Shown here: positions 1-7,401 of the stretch, piece by piece
Layout: every line of letters starts with the position of its first letter
Numbering within the stretch: the stretch's first letter is position 1
Assembly (NCBI RefSeq): GCF_001043895.1
Contig: NZ_JTHF01000312.1
Location: 1-35,143, forward strand
DNA: 35,143 bases
Direction: 5' to 3'
From: Methylobacterium indicum
Lineage (GTDB): Bacteria; Pseudomonadota; Alphaproteobacteria; Rhizobiales; Beijerinckiaceae
Notes under the pieces: generated by a model
What the model was told of the DNA's origin: nothing
The model's input: only the letters and a program-made list of their open reading frames with translations
Database searches by the model: none
Translations under genes and position numbers: made by a program

Positions 1-47
1 CGCCGCCGTGCCGCCCGCCGCAAGGGCGGGGTAGTCATACCCGACCC

Positions 48-194
48 CCCGCCGGTGCCCCCGGTCGGCGACGTAGAGCCGCCCCCCCGTACGGTCGAGG
101 ACGGGGCCGGCGGGACCGGGCACCGCCACCGCCGGCCTCGTCCTCGACCGTACGGGCGGGCGGCTCTACGTCGCCGACCGGGAGCACCGGCGGG
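48..194. repeat. 66-bp near-perfect inverted repeat at left edge
   Basis: Bases 48-113 are the reverse complement of 129-194 with three mismatched pairs (59/183, 85/157, 104/138), separated by 15 bases. Both arms encode the same beta-propeller stretch (LDRTGGRLYVAD) on opposite strands, so one arm is an inverted copy of coding sequence. The reading frame of the downstream gene meets a stop (TAG at 74-76) inside the left arm. This is either a real inverted duplication that breaks the gene or a fold-back assembly artefact near a contig end; the sequence alone cannot separate these. Confidence 0.9.
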
Positions 195-658
195 TCGTCG
201 TGATCGATACCGCCGCCATGCGCGAGGTCGGCACGGCGTCGGCCGGCGAGGGGCCCTTCGCCCTCGCCCTGAGCCCGGACGATGCGCGCCTCTACGTCGC
301 CAACGTGCGCAGCGGCGACGTCACGGTGATCGCGACCGGGACGCTGACGACGCTTTCCACCGTCAAGGTCGGGGCGATGCCCTACGGCGTCGCCGTCACG
401 GCCGACGGCCGCTTCGTGGTGGTGAGCCGCCAGCATGCCGGCGCCGTCACGGTGATCGCGGCGGACGGCCTCGCGCCTCTCGGCGACGTTTCGGTCGGAC
501 GCTACCCCGAGGGCGTGCTGGCTCTGGCGGACGGCCGCGTCGCCGTCGCCAACTGGTTCTCGGGCGACCTCTCCTTCGTCGACCCGCAGGCGCGGCGGGA
601 ACTGGCGCGGCTGCCCCTGGCCGACGGTCCCCGCGGCCTCGCGGTCGCGCTCCGGTGA
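131..658 (+). CDS. YVTN-type beta-propeller protein, 5'-truncated
   Basis: This is the C-terminal part of a beta-propeller protein of the YncE/YVTN family. Blades are visible as repeats of the form D-x-x-LYVAN followed by a Gly/Val-rich strand: RLYVADREHRRVVVID, ARLYVANVRSGDVTVI, RFVVVSRQHAGAVTVI, RVAVANWFSGDLSFVD. The first usable start codon is GTG at 200, but the blade pattern continues upstream to about 131, so the true start has been lost where the frame runs into the inverted repeat at 48-194. YVTN propellers are usually exported; no signal peptide is visible here because the 5' end is missing. The stop overlaps the GTG start of the next gene (GTGA), so the two are probably translationally coupled. 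No substrate or partner can be named. Confidence 0.7.
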   Translation, partial: AGLVLDRTGGRLYVADREHRRVVVIDTAAMREVGTASAGEGPFALALSPDDARLYVANVRSGDVTVIATGTLTTLSTVKVGAMPYGVAVTADGRFVVVSRQHAGAVTVIAADGLAPLGDVSVGRYPEGVLALADGRVAVANWFSGDLSFVDPQARRELARLPLADGPRGLAVALR

Positions 659-1233
659 GGCACGCGGTGGCGGTCCCCCTCCGCGCGGCGCTCGCCGCCC
701 TCCTGCCGCCCGCTATCCTCCTGCCGCTTGCCGGCTGCGGCGACGAGGCGGCTCGCGAAGAGGCTCCGCCGGTCGTCGTTCGCCGCGCCGACGCGGCCCG
801 CTCCGAATGGCTCGGGACCGACGACCGGACCGATCCCGCCCTGTGGCTCGCCGCCCGCACCGCCGGACATCCGGTGCCGGCCGGGGATGCGGCGGTCTCC
901 GCCCTGAAGGCGGCCTTGGACCAGGCACGGCCGCACTTCATCGAGGACGAGCGGATGATCGCCAACCGCACGGCGCAGGTCACCCGCATGATCGCGGGCG
1001 CCCCCGAGCCCGGAACCCTGATCTCCGGCCTCACCGCGGTCGCGGCCCCGACCGGGCGCCGGCAGCTCTACGGCGCCCTGTGCCAGCATTACGTCAACCT
1101 GCGCAGTGCCGGCGCCGACCACGCCACGGCCCTCGACCGGCTCCGGGAGCGCTACGCGGCGCAGGGCGGGCCGGACCGCGACGAGAACGGGGCGGACGAC
1201 CGCCGTCCCGCGAGCCCCCCGGCTCCCCGCTGA
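655..1233 (+). CDS. Putative lipoprotein of unknown function
   Basis: A 192-residue protein starting at GTG 655, which overlaps the upstream stop by 4 bases. The N-terminus has a basic start, a hydrophobic Leu/Ala stretch and a lipobox LAGC with the acylation Cys at residue 28, so it should be a lipid-anchored envelope protein. The mature part is mostly alpha-helical in composition, carries one further Cys (in LCQHYVNL) and ends in a charged, low-complexity tail. I recognise no family. Its position between a beta-propeller protein and a small exported protein suggests an envelope assembly, but this is inference only. Confidence 0.6.
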   Translation: MRHAVAVPLRAALAALLPPAILLPLAGCGDEAAREEAPPVVVRRADAARSEWLGTDDRTDPALWLAARTAGHPVPAGDAAVSALKAALDQARPHFIEDERMIANRTAQVTRMIAGAPEPGTLISGLTAVAAPTGRRQLYGALCQHYVNLRSAGADHATALDRLRERYAAQGGPDRDENGADDRRPASPPAPR

Positions 1234-1259
1234 CCCGATCCCTCCCTGAGGATATCCCG

Positions 1260-1622
1260 ATGCGCACCACCCTCGTCGCCCTGGGGCTCGCTTCCGCCCT
1301 GTGGTTCACCCCGGCGCTGTCCGCCGAAGCCCCGGGACCCGCCGTCGCCGGCACGGTCAACAACGATGCGATCAAGCTGTCCGGTCTGGTCCGGTTCGTG
1401 GTCGAATCCTGCCCCGGCACGAAGCCGGACTACGCCCGCTTCAAGGAGGTCGTCGAACGGCTCGGTACCGATCTGGCGGCCTTGTCGCACGGCGAGGCGC
1501 TGATCCGCTCCGCGACCTACACCCAGGCCTACCAGAAGGACCCGTCGGCGAGCTGCCGCCTGGCGCAGGAGCGGTTCGGGCCGAACGGCACGATCGTGCC
1601 CGGACTGATCGGGCCGGGCTGA
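1260..1622 (+). CDS. Small exported protein of unknown function
   Basis: A 120-residue protein with a clear signal peptide (hydrophobic residues 4-18, likely cleavage after ALSA near residue 22). The mature protein has two cysteines (C51 and C99) that could form a disulfide in the periplasm. It lies 26 bases after the lipoprotein gene on the same strand and is probably co-transcribed with it. I do not recognise the family. Possible roles are a periplasmic binding or accessory protein; nothing in the sequence identifies a ligand. Confidence 0.65.
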   Translation: MRTTLVALGLASALWFTPALSAEAPGPAVAGTVNNDAIKLSGLVRFVVESCPGTKPDYARFKEVVERLGTDLAALSHGEALIRSATYTQAYQKDPSASCRLAQERFGPNGTIVPGLIGPG

Positions 1623-1632
1623 GACCCCGCTC

Positions 1633-2439
1633 CTAACGGGTCCGGGCCGCCGCCTCGCGCAGGGCGTCGAGGAGCGGGCCCTCGAGCATCAGGGCCGAGC
1701 CGTAATGGAACTCGCCGTCATAGGTGCGGCGGGAATTCATCGACAGCGAGGCGCTATGCATCGCGATCAGGTGCCCGGCCGCGTCGAACAGGCCGGATCC
1801 CGAACCGCCATAGCCGTTGTTGCAATCGTGCCGGGCCATGCGGATCCCGTCCTCGCCCGGCCGGTCGATCTGCCGGATGGCGCAGGTCTCGAGGCTGGTC
1901 GCGCTGCCGAAATTCTCGTGACCGGCCGGGGAGACCATCGTCACCGGGATCGTCTCGCCGCCGGTGGGCAGCCGGCCCGCTTCGTCCGGGAGCGGCTGCG
2001 CGGCGGCGGCCGTCACCGGCTCGCGCAGGGCGAGGAGGGCCCAGTCGTCGGTGATGTGGAGTGCGCTCCCCCCGGGCTGCACCCCGAGATGCAGGCTCTC
2101 GGGCTCGAAATCGTAGTTGCGGCCGGCGATCTGGAAGAAGCAATCCGCCACCGCGCGGGTGACTTCGAGGCGCCGGCTGCGGAAATTGTGGGCGTTCAAC
2201 ATCACCACCCGCGGCCCGGCGATCAGCCAGGCCGCCGCCGCTCGCTTCGGCACGCCGCCTGCGTCGCGGCAGAACAGGATGCCAGCACCCGGGAAACGGG
2301 CGAAATCCGGCGCGGCCATCGCCCGGCGGCCGTCCTGCGGGTAGAGCGCGGCGAGCCGGACGGTCTCCGCCACCGCCGGCCCCGGCAGGAGCGCGATGCC
2401 GACCAGGGCCGCGAGGATCCGCCGTCTCGGATGGGGCAT
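1633..2439 (-). CDS. Exported trypsin-like serine protease
   Basis: A 268-residue protein with a signal peptide (RRR then a hydrophobic core; cleavage near AVA-ET, residues 24/25). The chymotrypsin-fold triad is readable: His84 in LNAHNF, Asp131 or Asp132 in TDDWALL, and Ser213 in the GGSGSG motif, which resembles the Glu-endopeptidase/V8-like version of GDSGG. Four cysteines (57, 100, 186, 206) could form two disulfides. The length suits a single-domain periplasmic or secreted peptidase without a PDZ domain, so it is not a DegP/HtrA protein. It converges with the small exported protein upstream, 10 bases apart. The substrate is unknown. Confidence 0.8.
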   Translation of the reverse strand: MPHPRRRILAALVGIALLPGPAVAETVRLAALYPQDGRRAMAAPDFARFPGAGILFCRDAGGVPKRAAAAWLIAGPRVVMLNAHNFRSRRLEVTRAVADCFFQIAGRNYDFEPESLHLGVQPGGSALHITDDWALLALREPVTAAAAQPLPDEAGRLPTGGETIPVTMVSPAGHENFGSATSLETCAIRQIDRPGEDGIRMARHDCNNGYGGSGSGLFDAAGHLIAMHSASLSMNSRRTYDGEFHYGSALMLEGPLLDALREAAARTR

Positions 2440-2450
2440 GGGCCTGGATC

Positions 2451-2479
2451 CTCGCGGGTCTTCTTGTCGAACCCGCGAG
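2451..2479. promoter_or_regulatory. 9-bp inverted repeat just upstream of the protease gene
   Basis: CTCGCGGGT (2451-2459) and ACCCGCGAG (2471-2479) form a perfect 9-bp inverted repeat with an 11-base spacer, starting 11 bases upstream of the protease start codon on the minus strand. It could be an operator or a leader hairpin. No cognate regulator is evident nearby. Confidence 0.35.
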
Positions 2480-2553
2480 AATTACAGATCGGTGACGCCC
2501 CAGCGTCAAGCGGCAACATCGGCGTGCCGCTGCGACACCTGCGTTCACCGCCG

Positions 2554-2575
2554 ATCCGGCCTGCGAGGGCCGGAT
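2554..2575 (-). terminator. Hairpin downstream of the porin gene
   Basis: ATCCGGCC/GGCCGGAT, a perfect 8-bp stem with a 6-base loop, about 50 bases past the stop of the minus-strand porin gene. There is no clear T-tract, so termination is plausible but not proven. Confidence 0.35.
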
Positions 2576-2625
2576 TCTGGCAACACCGGACCCTCGCGCC
2601 CCGTCCGCGAGGACGAGGCGTCCGG

Positions 2626-3603
2626 TCAGCGCACCGCCGGCCCTTCCGCGTCGCTGGTGCGCGCCGGCACCGACGGGGCCAGGGTCTCCTGGCCGGAGAA
2701 GATGCCCGGATCCTTCGAGGTGACGTCGACCGACACCGTCGCGACCACCGCCTGGCCGCACCAGTTGGAGCGGAACGTGCCGTTGAAGATGCTGCGCGGA
2801 TCGGCGGTGAGCAGGCCGCACTCGCTCTTCGTCAGGCTGGTGTTGTGGTAGCGCAGGTCGACGGTGAAGTTCTTGTAGGTGTAGGCGATGCCGACGTTGC
2901 CATAGGTGTAGTCGGGCAGCTTGAACACGCCGAAGGAGGCCTTCGTCGTGCCCAGGAAGTACTGGCCGACCTCGGCCGACAGCAGGAGGCCGCTCGGCAG
3001 CATGCCGAAGGTGCCCTCGGGGATCGTGTACTTGGCGATGCCGGAGACGTAGGTGCCCGGGGCGTGCGTTCCGAAGTAGCTCGGTGCATGGTAGACGTTG
3101 ACGCCGAGCGTCAGGGCATCGTTCACCGCGTACGCGGCCTTGCCGACGAACTCGTAGTAATCGGCGTTGTTGGCGGTGTAGATCGTGCCGTCGGGGCCGA
3201 TCAGGGCGCGCTCGCCGGGGTAGTTGTAGAACACGTAGCCCAGATCGAACGACCAGGCGCCGAAGGTCGGCCGGATGCCGGCGGAGAAATCCATCTCCAT
3301 CGAGGGCCGGTTCGGCAGGTCGACCTGCTCGCCCGAAATGCCGGTGTAGAACAGCCCGTCGAGCATCTGGAACTCGAGGTAGCCCTGTGCGCCGGGATGG
3401 CGGTTGGTCTGCGAGATGCCGCGCGAGTTGTAGTCCGACACGAAGCGGAAGCCGAAGGCCGCAGAGACCATCTGCGGGTCCACCGCCGGCAGCGTCGGCA
3501 CCACCGCCGGGGCCTGCTTCGGCACCGGCGCGTCGGCCGCATGCCCCAGGGTCGGAAGGGTCAGGGTAAGGGAAAGGGACAGCAGCGCGAGGCGAATCGA
3601 CAT
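2626..3603 (-). CDS. TorF/Gcw_chp family putative outer-membrane porin
   Basis: A 325-residue protein. The start at 3603 (MSIRLALL) gives a proper signal peptide ending near GHAADA; a longer upstream frame would add a cysteine-rich, non-signal extension and is rejected. The mature N-terminus FGFRFVSDYNSRGISQTNRHPGAQGYLE is the hallmark region of the TIGR02001/PF09694 family, abbreviated here to its key residues F-x(2)-DY-x-SRGISQ. Alternating polar and aromatic strands (YTGISGEQVDL, FDLGYVFYNYP, YEFVGKAAYAV, VGIAYTYKNF) indicate an outer-membrane beta-barrel. Two late cysteines (GECGLL-like and NWCGQ) may pair. The family is thought to form small pores, but the transported compound is not established. 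It has a long, AT-rich upstream region, suggesting its own promoter. Confidence 0.75.
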   Translation of the reverse strand: MSIRLALLSLSLTLTLPTLGHAADAPVPKQAPAVVPTLPAVDPQMVSAAFGFRFVSDYNSRGISQTNRHPGAQGYLEFQMLDGLFYTGISGEQVDLPNRPSMEMDFSAGIRPTFGAWSFDLGYVFYNYPGERALIGPDGTIYTANNADYYEFVGKAAYAVNDALTLGVNVYHAPSYFGTHAPGTYVSGIAKYTIPEGTFGMLPSGLLLSAEVGQYFLGTTKASFGVFKLPDYTYGNVGIAYTYKNFTVDLRYHNTSLTKSECGLLTADPRSIFNGTFRSNWCGQAVVATVSVDVTSKDPGIFSGQETLAPSVPARTSDAEGPAVR

Positions 3604-4089
3604 CGGATTGTCCAGATGCTGGAGGAAAACAGCACAGCGTTCGCGCGGGGTCGGCGCGCAGGGACTGGCGTGGTGTTTGGCTCCGCGGCTCTTTGTCTGC
3701 ACCAAAGAACGCACCCTGAGCACTTCATTTGTTCCGCAGCAGCGGCATCCTGTCACGCGTTCAACCCGGATTAAGATTGACGTACGGCAAGATGATGTAA
3801 TCCTGCCACAATCGGAATCGGGGATGGTATCGAAGTCGAATTTTCGTCGGGTTTCTTAATTAGAACAAGGTTAAAATATCTGATGTGTTGCTATACGCCG
3901 TTCATTACGTCAGTAAATAAAGTCAAATAACGCAAAGTTAAATGGGTTATTCGGTATTCGACGCTGGGCGCCCGTCCGAGGCGGCCTTTCGACAGGCCGG
4001 CGTCGGAAAAACGCCCGGAGCGGCCAGTCCATCACCTCGCGCGGGGGCGGTATCGTCCTCGTCGCGGCATCGCGGCGCCCCGGCTGGGT
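3604..4089. other. 486-bp intergenic region with AT-rich island
   Basis: No gene is supported here. Roughly 3770-3960 is strikingly AT-rich against the surrounding ~70% GC coding DNA, with runs such as TTAATTAGAACAAGG and AGTAAATAAAGTC. It probably holds the promoter of the minus-strand porin gene and the 3' untranslated region of the regulator gene. No transposase remnant is recognisable. Confidence 0.6.
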
Positions 4090-6072
4090 TCATTCCACGT
4101 TGCCGGGGCCAGGGCCGATAACGCGCATCGCACGATCTTGTTCCCGTCCCGCGGCCGGCGGGTCGATGGCCGCCGCGCCCCGGCCGTCCCGGTGCGGCGC
4201 GTCGTCGTTGATCACGCAGAGATCCGCGTCGAGGGCATCGGCGAGGCGCCAGGCCCGTCCGGGATCGCCGCAGAAGAGGCCGAACGCCGTCGGGCCGTCC
4301 ATCCCCTGTCCCCGTGCGAGGCGGGCGGCAAGCCCGCGCTCGTCGTCGAAGGGGATCGGTGCCACGACGGCCGCGAAGGCGTGGCCGCGCACGAGCCGCA
4401 TCTCCTCCGTGCAGCGATCGAGCACCAGGACGGCGGGCCAGCCCGAGCCGGCAGGCCCGGCGGTCGCCAGCCTCGCACCGGCCGCCAGGTCGGCGTCGAG
4501 GGCCGCCTCGAGGCCGGCCCGGTGCTCCGGCGACACCAGGGGTCCGATCGCGGTCGCCATGTCGAGCGGGTCGCCGGGGTGCAGGCCGGCCGCCCCGGCC
4601 TGCAGGGCGTCCAGGAGGCCCGGCAGCGCCTCGGTCTGGACGTAGAGGCGCGACTGGCTCGCGAAGGAGGATCCGGTCCAGCTCCGGCCGCCGGCGAGGA
4701 TCGCCGCGGCGACGCGGGCGGGATCGGCCCCCGGCAGCACGATCGTGCCGGCCTTGCGGGCCCCGATCCCGGCGCCGAGATCGAGGCCGCCCGCCACGTC
4801 CCGCTCTCCGAGAAGGCCCGGATGGGCGCGCAGGAGTTCCGCGCTCTCGGCATCGCCCGGCAGGACCGTGAGCACGCCCTCGGGAAAGCCCGCGCCGACG
4901 AGGAGCGCGGCGAGGCGGGCGAGCGTGCGCGTGGCGCGAACATCGGCGCAGACGACGAGGGCGTTGCCGCGGGCGAGCGCGCCGGCCCGCGCGCACAGGC
5001 CGAGCACCGGCGCGCTCCAGTGCAGGACGGCGCCGACCACGCCCGCGGGACCGCGCCGCAGGCGGGCGACCCGGCCCTCGCCGAGATCGGTCCAGGTCGT
5101 CGCGCTCCCCTCGGCGAGGGCGGCCGCCCGCTCCAGCAGGGTCAGCGCGTCGGCGAGGTCGGGGCCCGCGGTGTGGCGGAGCGGACGGCCCGTCTCGCGG
5201 CTCTCGAGGCGGGCGAGGTCCGCGCCCTCCGCCCGCAATCTCTCGGCGCAACGCCGCAGGACCCGTCCCCGGCCGGGCGCGCCGAGGGCCTTCCAGGCGG
5301 CAAGGCTCCGTACCGCGTCCTCGACCGCGCGGTCGATCTCGGCCGCGCGCGCCGGGGAGAAGCACGCCATCTCCTCCCCGGTCGCGGGGCTGAGGTGGCG
5401 GATGGGGGGCGCGGCGTCCGCGGGGCGGGAGACCCGGATCGACGGCGCCGCCGCCTCGGGCCGCGGCGAGGCGCCGGCCAGCAGGCCGTCGATGAGGGCG
5501 TGCACCGTGCGGCGCGCCTGCGCGGCGTCGCCGTCGCTTCCGTCGCCGCCCGCGGCGACGTGGGAGCGCAGCCAGAGTCCGTCGATCATCGCCGAGATCA
5601 TCGTCGCGTAGGTCGCCACGCAATCCTCCGGCACCAGGCCGCGCAGGGCGTGGCTCAGGTTGGTGACCATGCGCCGCTGGTAGACGTGCTGCACCCGCTG
5701 GAAGCGCCTCGAATGCGTGATCTGGCCCCAGAAGGCGAGCCAGACGGCGCTGGTGCGCCGGTCGAACTCCTCGTCGGCGAGCGCCGCGTCGCCGACCGCG
5801 AACAGCCGGTCGCGCCGGGTTGCGGCCTCCGCCAGCCGTGCCGCCGTGGCCCGGGCGAGGCGGGCGGCCATGAAGCGCAGCGTCGCCTCGAGCAACCCGT
5901 CCTTGTCGCCGAAGTAGTGGGCGAAGAGGCCGGTCGAGACGTTGGCCCGCCGCGCGATCTCGCTCAGCGAGGCGGCCTTGAAGCCGACCTCCGCCAGGGT
6001 CTCGATCGTCGCCTCGATGAGGTGGCGGCGCCGGACCGCCTCGAAGCTCTGCAGGGTCTCCTGTCGATTCAT
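4090..6072 (-). CDS. BetI-type TetR repressor fused to a degenerate aldehyde dehydrogenase domain
   Basis: A 660-residue protein; BetI is normally ~200. Residues 1-200 are BetI-like: helix-turn-helix at about 35-54 (SLSEIARRANVSTGLFAHYF), then GDKDGLLEATLRFM and the BetI-typical VWLAFWGQITHSRRFQRVQ. After a Pro/Ala linker (~201-222), residues 223-625 follow an ALDH from SPATGEEMACF through AAWKALGAPGRGRVLRR and RETGRPL to GLFCGDPGRAWRLADALDADLCVIN. Against the neighbouring BetB (C286, E252), the catalytic Cys is F470 (GSSFASQSR versus GQVCTNGTR). The Glu position falls on I436 without gaps, or D431 with one. The FKPSE cofactor motif reads VCADV, EEIFGP reads GHAFAA, and a 14-residue deletion removes the GGTATG loop. 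The last ~45 ALDH residues are replaced. It therefore looks like a repressor with a non-catalytic ligand-sensing or oligomerisation domain. It is divergent from choXWV-betBA, with a palindromic site at 6114-6129. The start at 6072 has a GAGGGG ribosome site. Confidence 0.9.
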   Translation of the reverse strand: MNRQETLQSFEAVRRRHLIEATIETLAEVGFKAASLSEIARRANVSTGLFAHYFGDKDGLLEATLRFMAARLARATAARLAEAATRRDRLFAVGDAALADEEFDRRTSAVWLAFWGQITHSRRFQRVQHVYQRRMVTNLSHALRGLVPEDCVATYATMISAMIDGLWLRSHVAAGGDGSDGDAAQARRTVHALIDGLLAGASPRPEAAAPSIRVSRPADAAPPIRHLSPATGEEMACFSPARAAEIDRAVEDAVRSLAAWKALGAPGRGRVLRRCAERLRAEGADLARLESRETGRPLRHTAGPDLADALTLLERAAALAEGSATTWTDLGEGRVARLRRGPAGVVGAVLHWSAPVLGLCARAGALARGNALVVCADVRATRTLARLAALLVGAGFPEGVLTVLPGDAESAELLRAHPGLLGERDVAGGLDLGAGIGARKAGTIVLPGADPARVAAAILAGGRSWTGSSFASQSRLYVQTEALPGLLDALQAGAAGLHPGDPLDMATAIGPLVSPEHRAGLEAALDADLAAGARLATAGPAGSGWPAVLVLDRCTEEMRLVRGHAFAAVVAPIPFDDERGLAARLARGQGMDGPTAFGLFCGDPGRAWRLADALDADLCVINDDAPHRDGRGAAAIDPPAAGREQDRAMRVIGPGPGNVE

Positions 6073-6113
6073 CCGCCCCTCGCCCCGTGGGTGGCCACAC
6101 CGCCGTCAGCCGG

Positions 6114-6129
6114 TTGAATGATCATTCAA
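6114..6129. promoter_or_regulatory. Putative BetI operator O1 (perfect 16-bp palindrome)
   Basis: TTGAATGATCATTCAA is a perfect palindrome 42 bases upstream of the start codon of the regulator gene. TetR-family repressors bind palindromes of this size, and BetI sites known from other bacteria contain TTGAA..TTCAA half-sites. A second site of the same pattern lies at 6301-6316. Assignment to the fusion regulator is inference from position and pattern. Confidence 0.7.
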
Positions 6130-6273
6130 AGCATTCTCGACGGCAAGGCCGGTCCGCCGGGTCGCCCCGCCGACCGTACCGGCCCTATACCCCCATGGAC
6201 TTCGATCAACGTGCTGCGACGCACAATATCCGGCGCGAACGGCGCGCAAAGCAGCATGGATTGTTGAAAAAAT

Positions 6274-6302
6274 TTGCGTGACTTTACGCCAGTCTGTGTA
6301 TT
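6274..6302 (+). promoter_or_regulatory. Putative choX promoter overlapping operator O2
   Basis: TTGCGT (6274-6279), a 17-base spacer and TGTATT (6297-6302) form an acceptable housekeeping-sigma promoter for choX, whose start codon is at 6364. The -10 overlaps the left end of the operator-like site at 6301-6316, which is the expected geometry for repression. No transcript start is known. Confidence 0.4.
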
Positions 6303-6316
6303 GAATGGGTGTTCAA
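6301..6316. promoter_or_regulatory. Putative BetI operator O2
   Basis: TTGAATGGGTGTTCAA keeps the outer half-sites TTGAA...TTCAA and the 16-bp length of the perfect palindrome at 6114-6129. It lies 47 bases upstream of the choX start and overlaps the likely -10/transcript start region. The two sites are 187 bases apart, one per divergent gene. Confidence 0.6.
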
Positions 6317-6363
6317 CGGGTTCGGCCGACGGGTGGCGCGGCCTGGGTGTGGTGGGAGGTGTC

Positions 6364-7305
6364 ATGCGAACTGTCCTGGCTCGTGCGCTCCTGGGCGCGT
6401 CATTGTTGGCCACGCCGGCGGCGGCGGCCGATCCGGCTTCCTGCAAGGCGGTGCGCTTCGCCGATGTCGGCTGGACCGACATCACGGCGACGACGGCACT
6501 CGCCTCCCGGGTGCTGACCGGCATGGGTTACGCGCCCAAGAGCCAGATCCTCTCGGTCCCTGTGACCTATGCGTCGCTCGGTGCCAAGAACATCGACGTG
6601 TTCCTCGGCAACTGGATGCCGACGATGGAGGCCGACCGGAAGCCCTACCTCGACAAGAAGGAGATCGAGGTGCTCGGGCCGAACCTGACCGGCGCCAAAT
6701 ACACCTTCGCGGTGCCCGAGTACCTGTACGACCAGGGTCTCAAGAGCTTCGACGATATCCAGAAATTCAAGCGCCAGCTCAAGGGCAAGATCTACGGGAT
6801 CGAGCCGGGCAACGACGGCAACCGGACGATCCTCGGGATCATCAAGGACAACAAGTACGGGCTGGGCAGCTTCGATCTCGTCGAATCGAGCGAGCAGGGC
6901 ATGCTCGCCCAGGTCGAGCGGGCCGTCCAGCGCAAGGAACCGATCCTGTTCCTCGGCTGGGAGCCCCACCCGATGAACACCAAGTTCAAGATGCGCTACC
7001 TGTCGGGCGGCGACGACACCTTCGGCCCGAACTACGGCGGGGCCGAGATCTTCACCAACCTGCGCGCCGGCTACGGCGAGCAGTGCCCGAACCTCTACAA
7101 GTTCTTCAAGAATCTGACCTTCGACCTGCCGACCGAGAACGTGGTGATGGGCTCGATCCTGTTCGACGGGTTGCCCGCCGAGAAGGCCGCCGACGCCTGG
7201 CTGAAGGCCAATCCGAAGACCTGGGCGCACTGGCTCGACGGCGTCGAGACCCTCGACGGCAAGCCCGCCCTGCCGGCGGTCCGCGCGAGCCTCGGGCTCA
7301 ACTGA
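6364..7305 (+). CDS. choX: Choline ABC transporter, periplasmic choline-binding protein
   Basis: A 313-residue exported solute-binding protein. The ATG at 6364 is preceded by GGGAGGT and starts a signal peptide (MRTVLARALLG...AAAADP). Ligand-cage residues known from Sinorhizobium meliloti ChoX (W43, W90, Y119, W205) map here with a constant offset of six to W37 (VGWTD), W84 (GNWMP), Y113 (AKYTF) and W199 (LGWEPHP). The ChoX disulfide pair maps to C27 and C241. It captures choline (perhaps also acetylcholine or betaine) in the periplasm and delivers it to the ChoW/ChoV importer. It is first in the choXWV-betBA run and sits directly behind the operator-bearing divergent spacer, so choline-responsive induction is likely. 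Confidence 0.95.
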   Translation: MRTVLARALLGASLLATPAAAADPASCKAVRFADVGWTDITATTALASRVLTGMGYAPKSQILSVPVTYASLGAKNIDVFLGNWMPTMEADRKPYLDKKEIEVLGPNLTGAKYTFAVPEYLYDQGLKSFDDIQKFKRQLKGKIYGIEPGNDGNRTILGIIKDNKYGLGSFDLVESSEQGMLAQVERAVQRKEPILFLGWEPHPMNTKFKMRYLSGGDDTFGPNYGGAEIFTNLRAGYGEQCPNLYKFFKNLTFDLPTENVVMGSILFDGLPAEKAADAWLKANPKTWAHWLDGVETLDGKPALPAVRASLGLN

Positions 7306-7401
7306 CGCCCTGCGGCGGGGGCGTCGTCCTCCGCCGCGCCCCCGAGCCTGCCGGCGGTGCCCGGCGGGCCCCCGTCATCCCACGAAGCGGGCAGGCCCCC
7401 C

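Noticed and set aside
1705..3774. A 689-codon plus-strand frame opposite the protease and porin genes
   Set aside because: It is antisense to two proteins with clear signal peptides and family motifs and shows none itself.
4090..6072. Frameshift or assembly error as the cause of the TetR-ALDH fusion
   Set aside because: The two domains are in one frame with a natural Pro/Ala linker and no stop or frame change. The ALDH part is altered at many separate active-site positions, which one sequencing error cannot produce.
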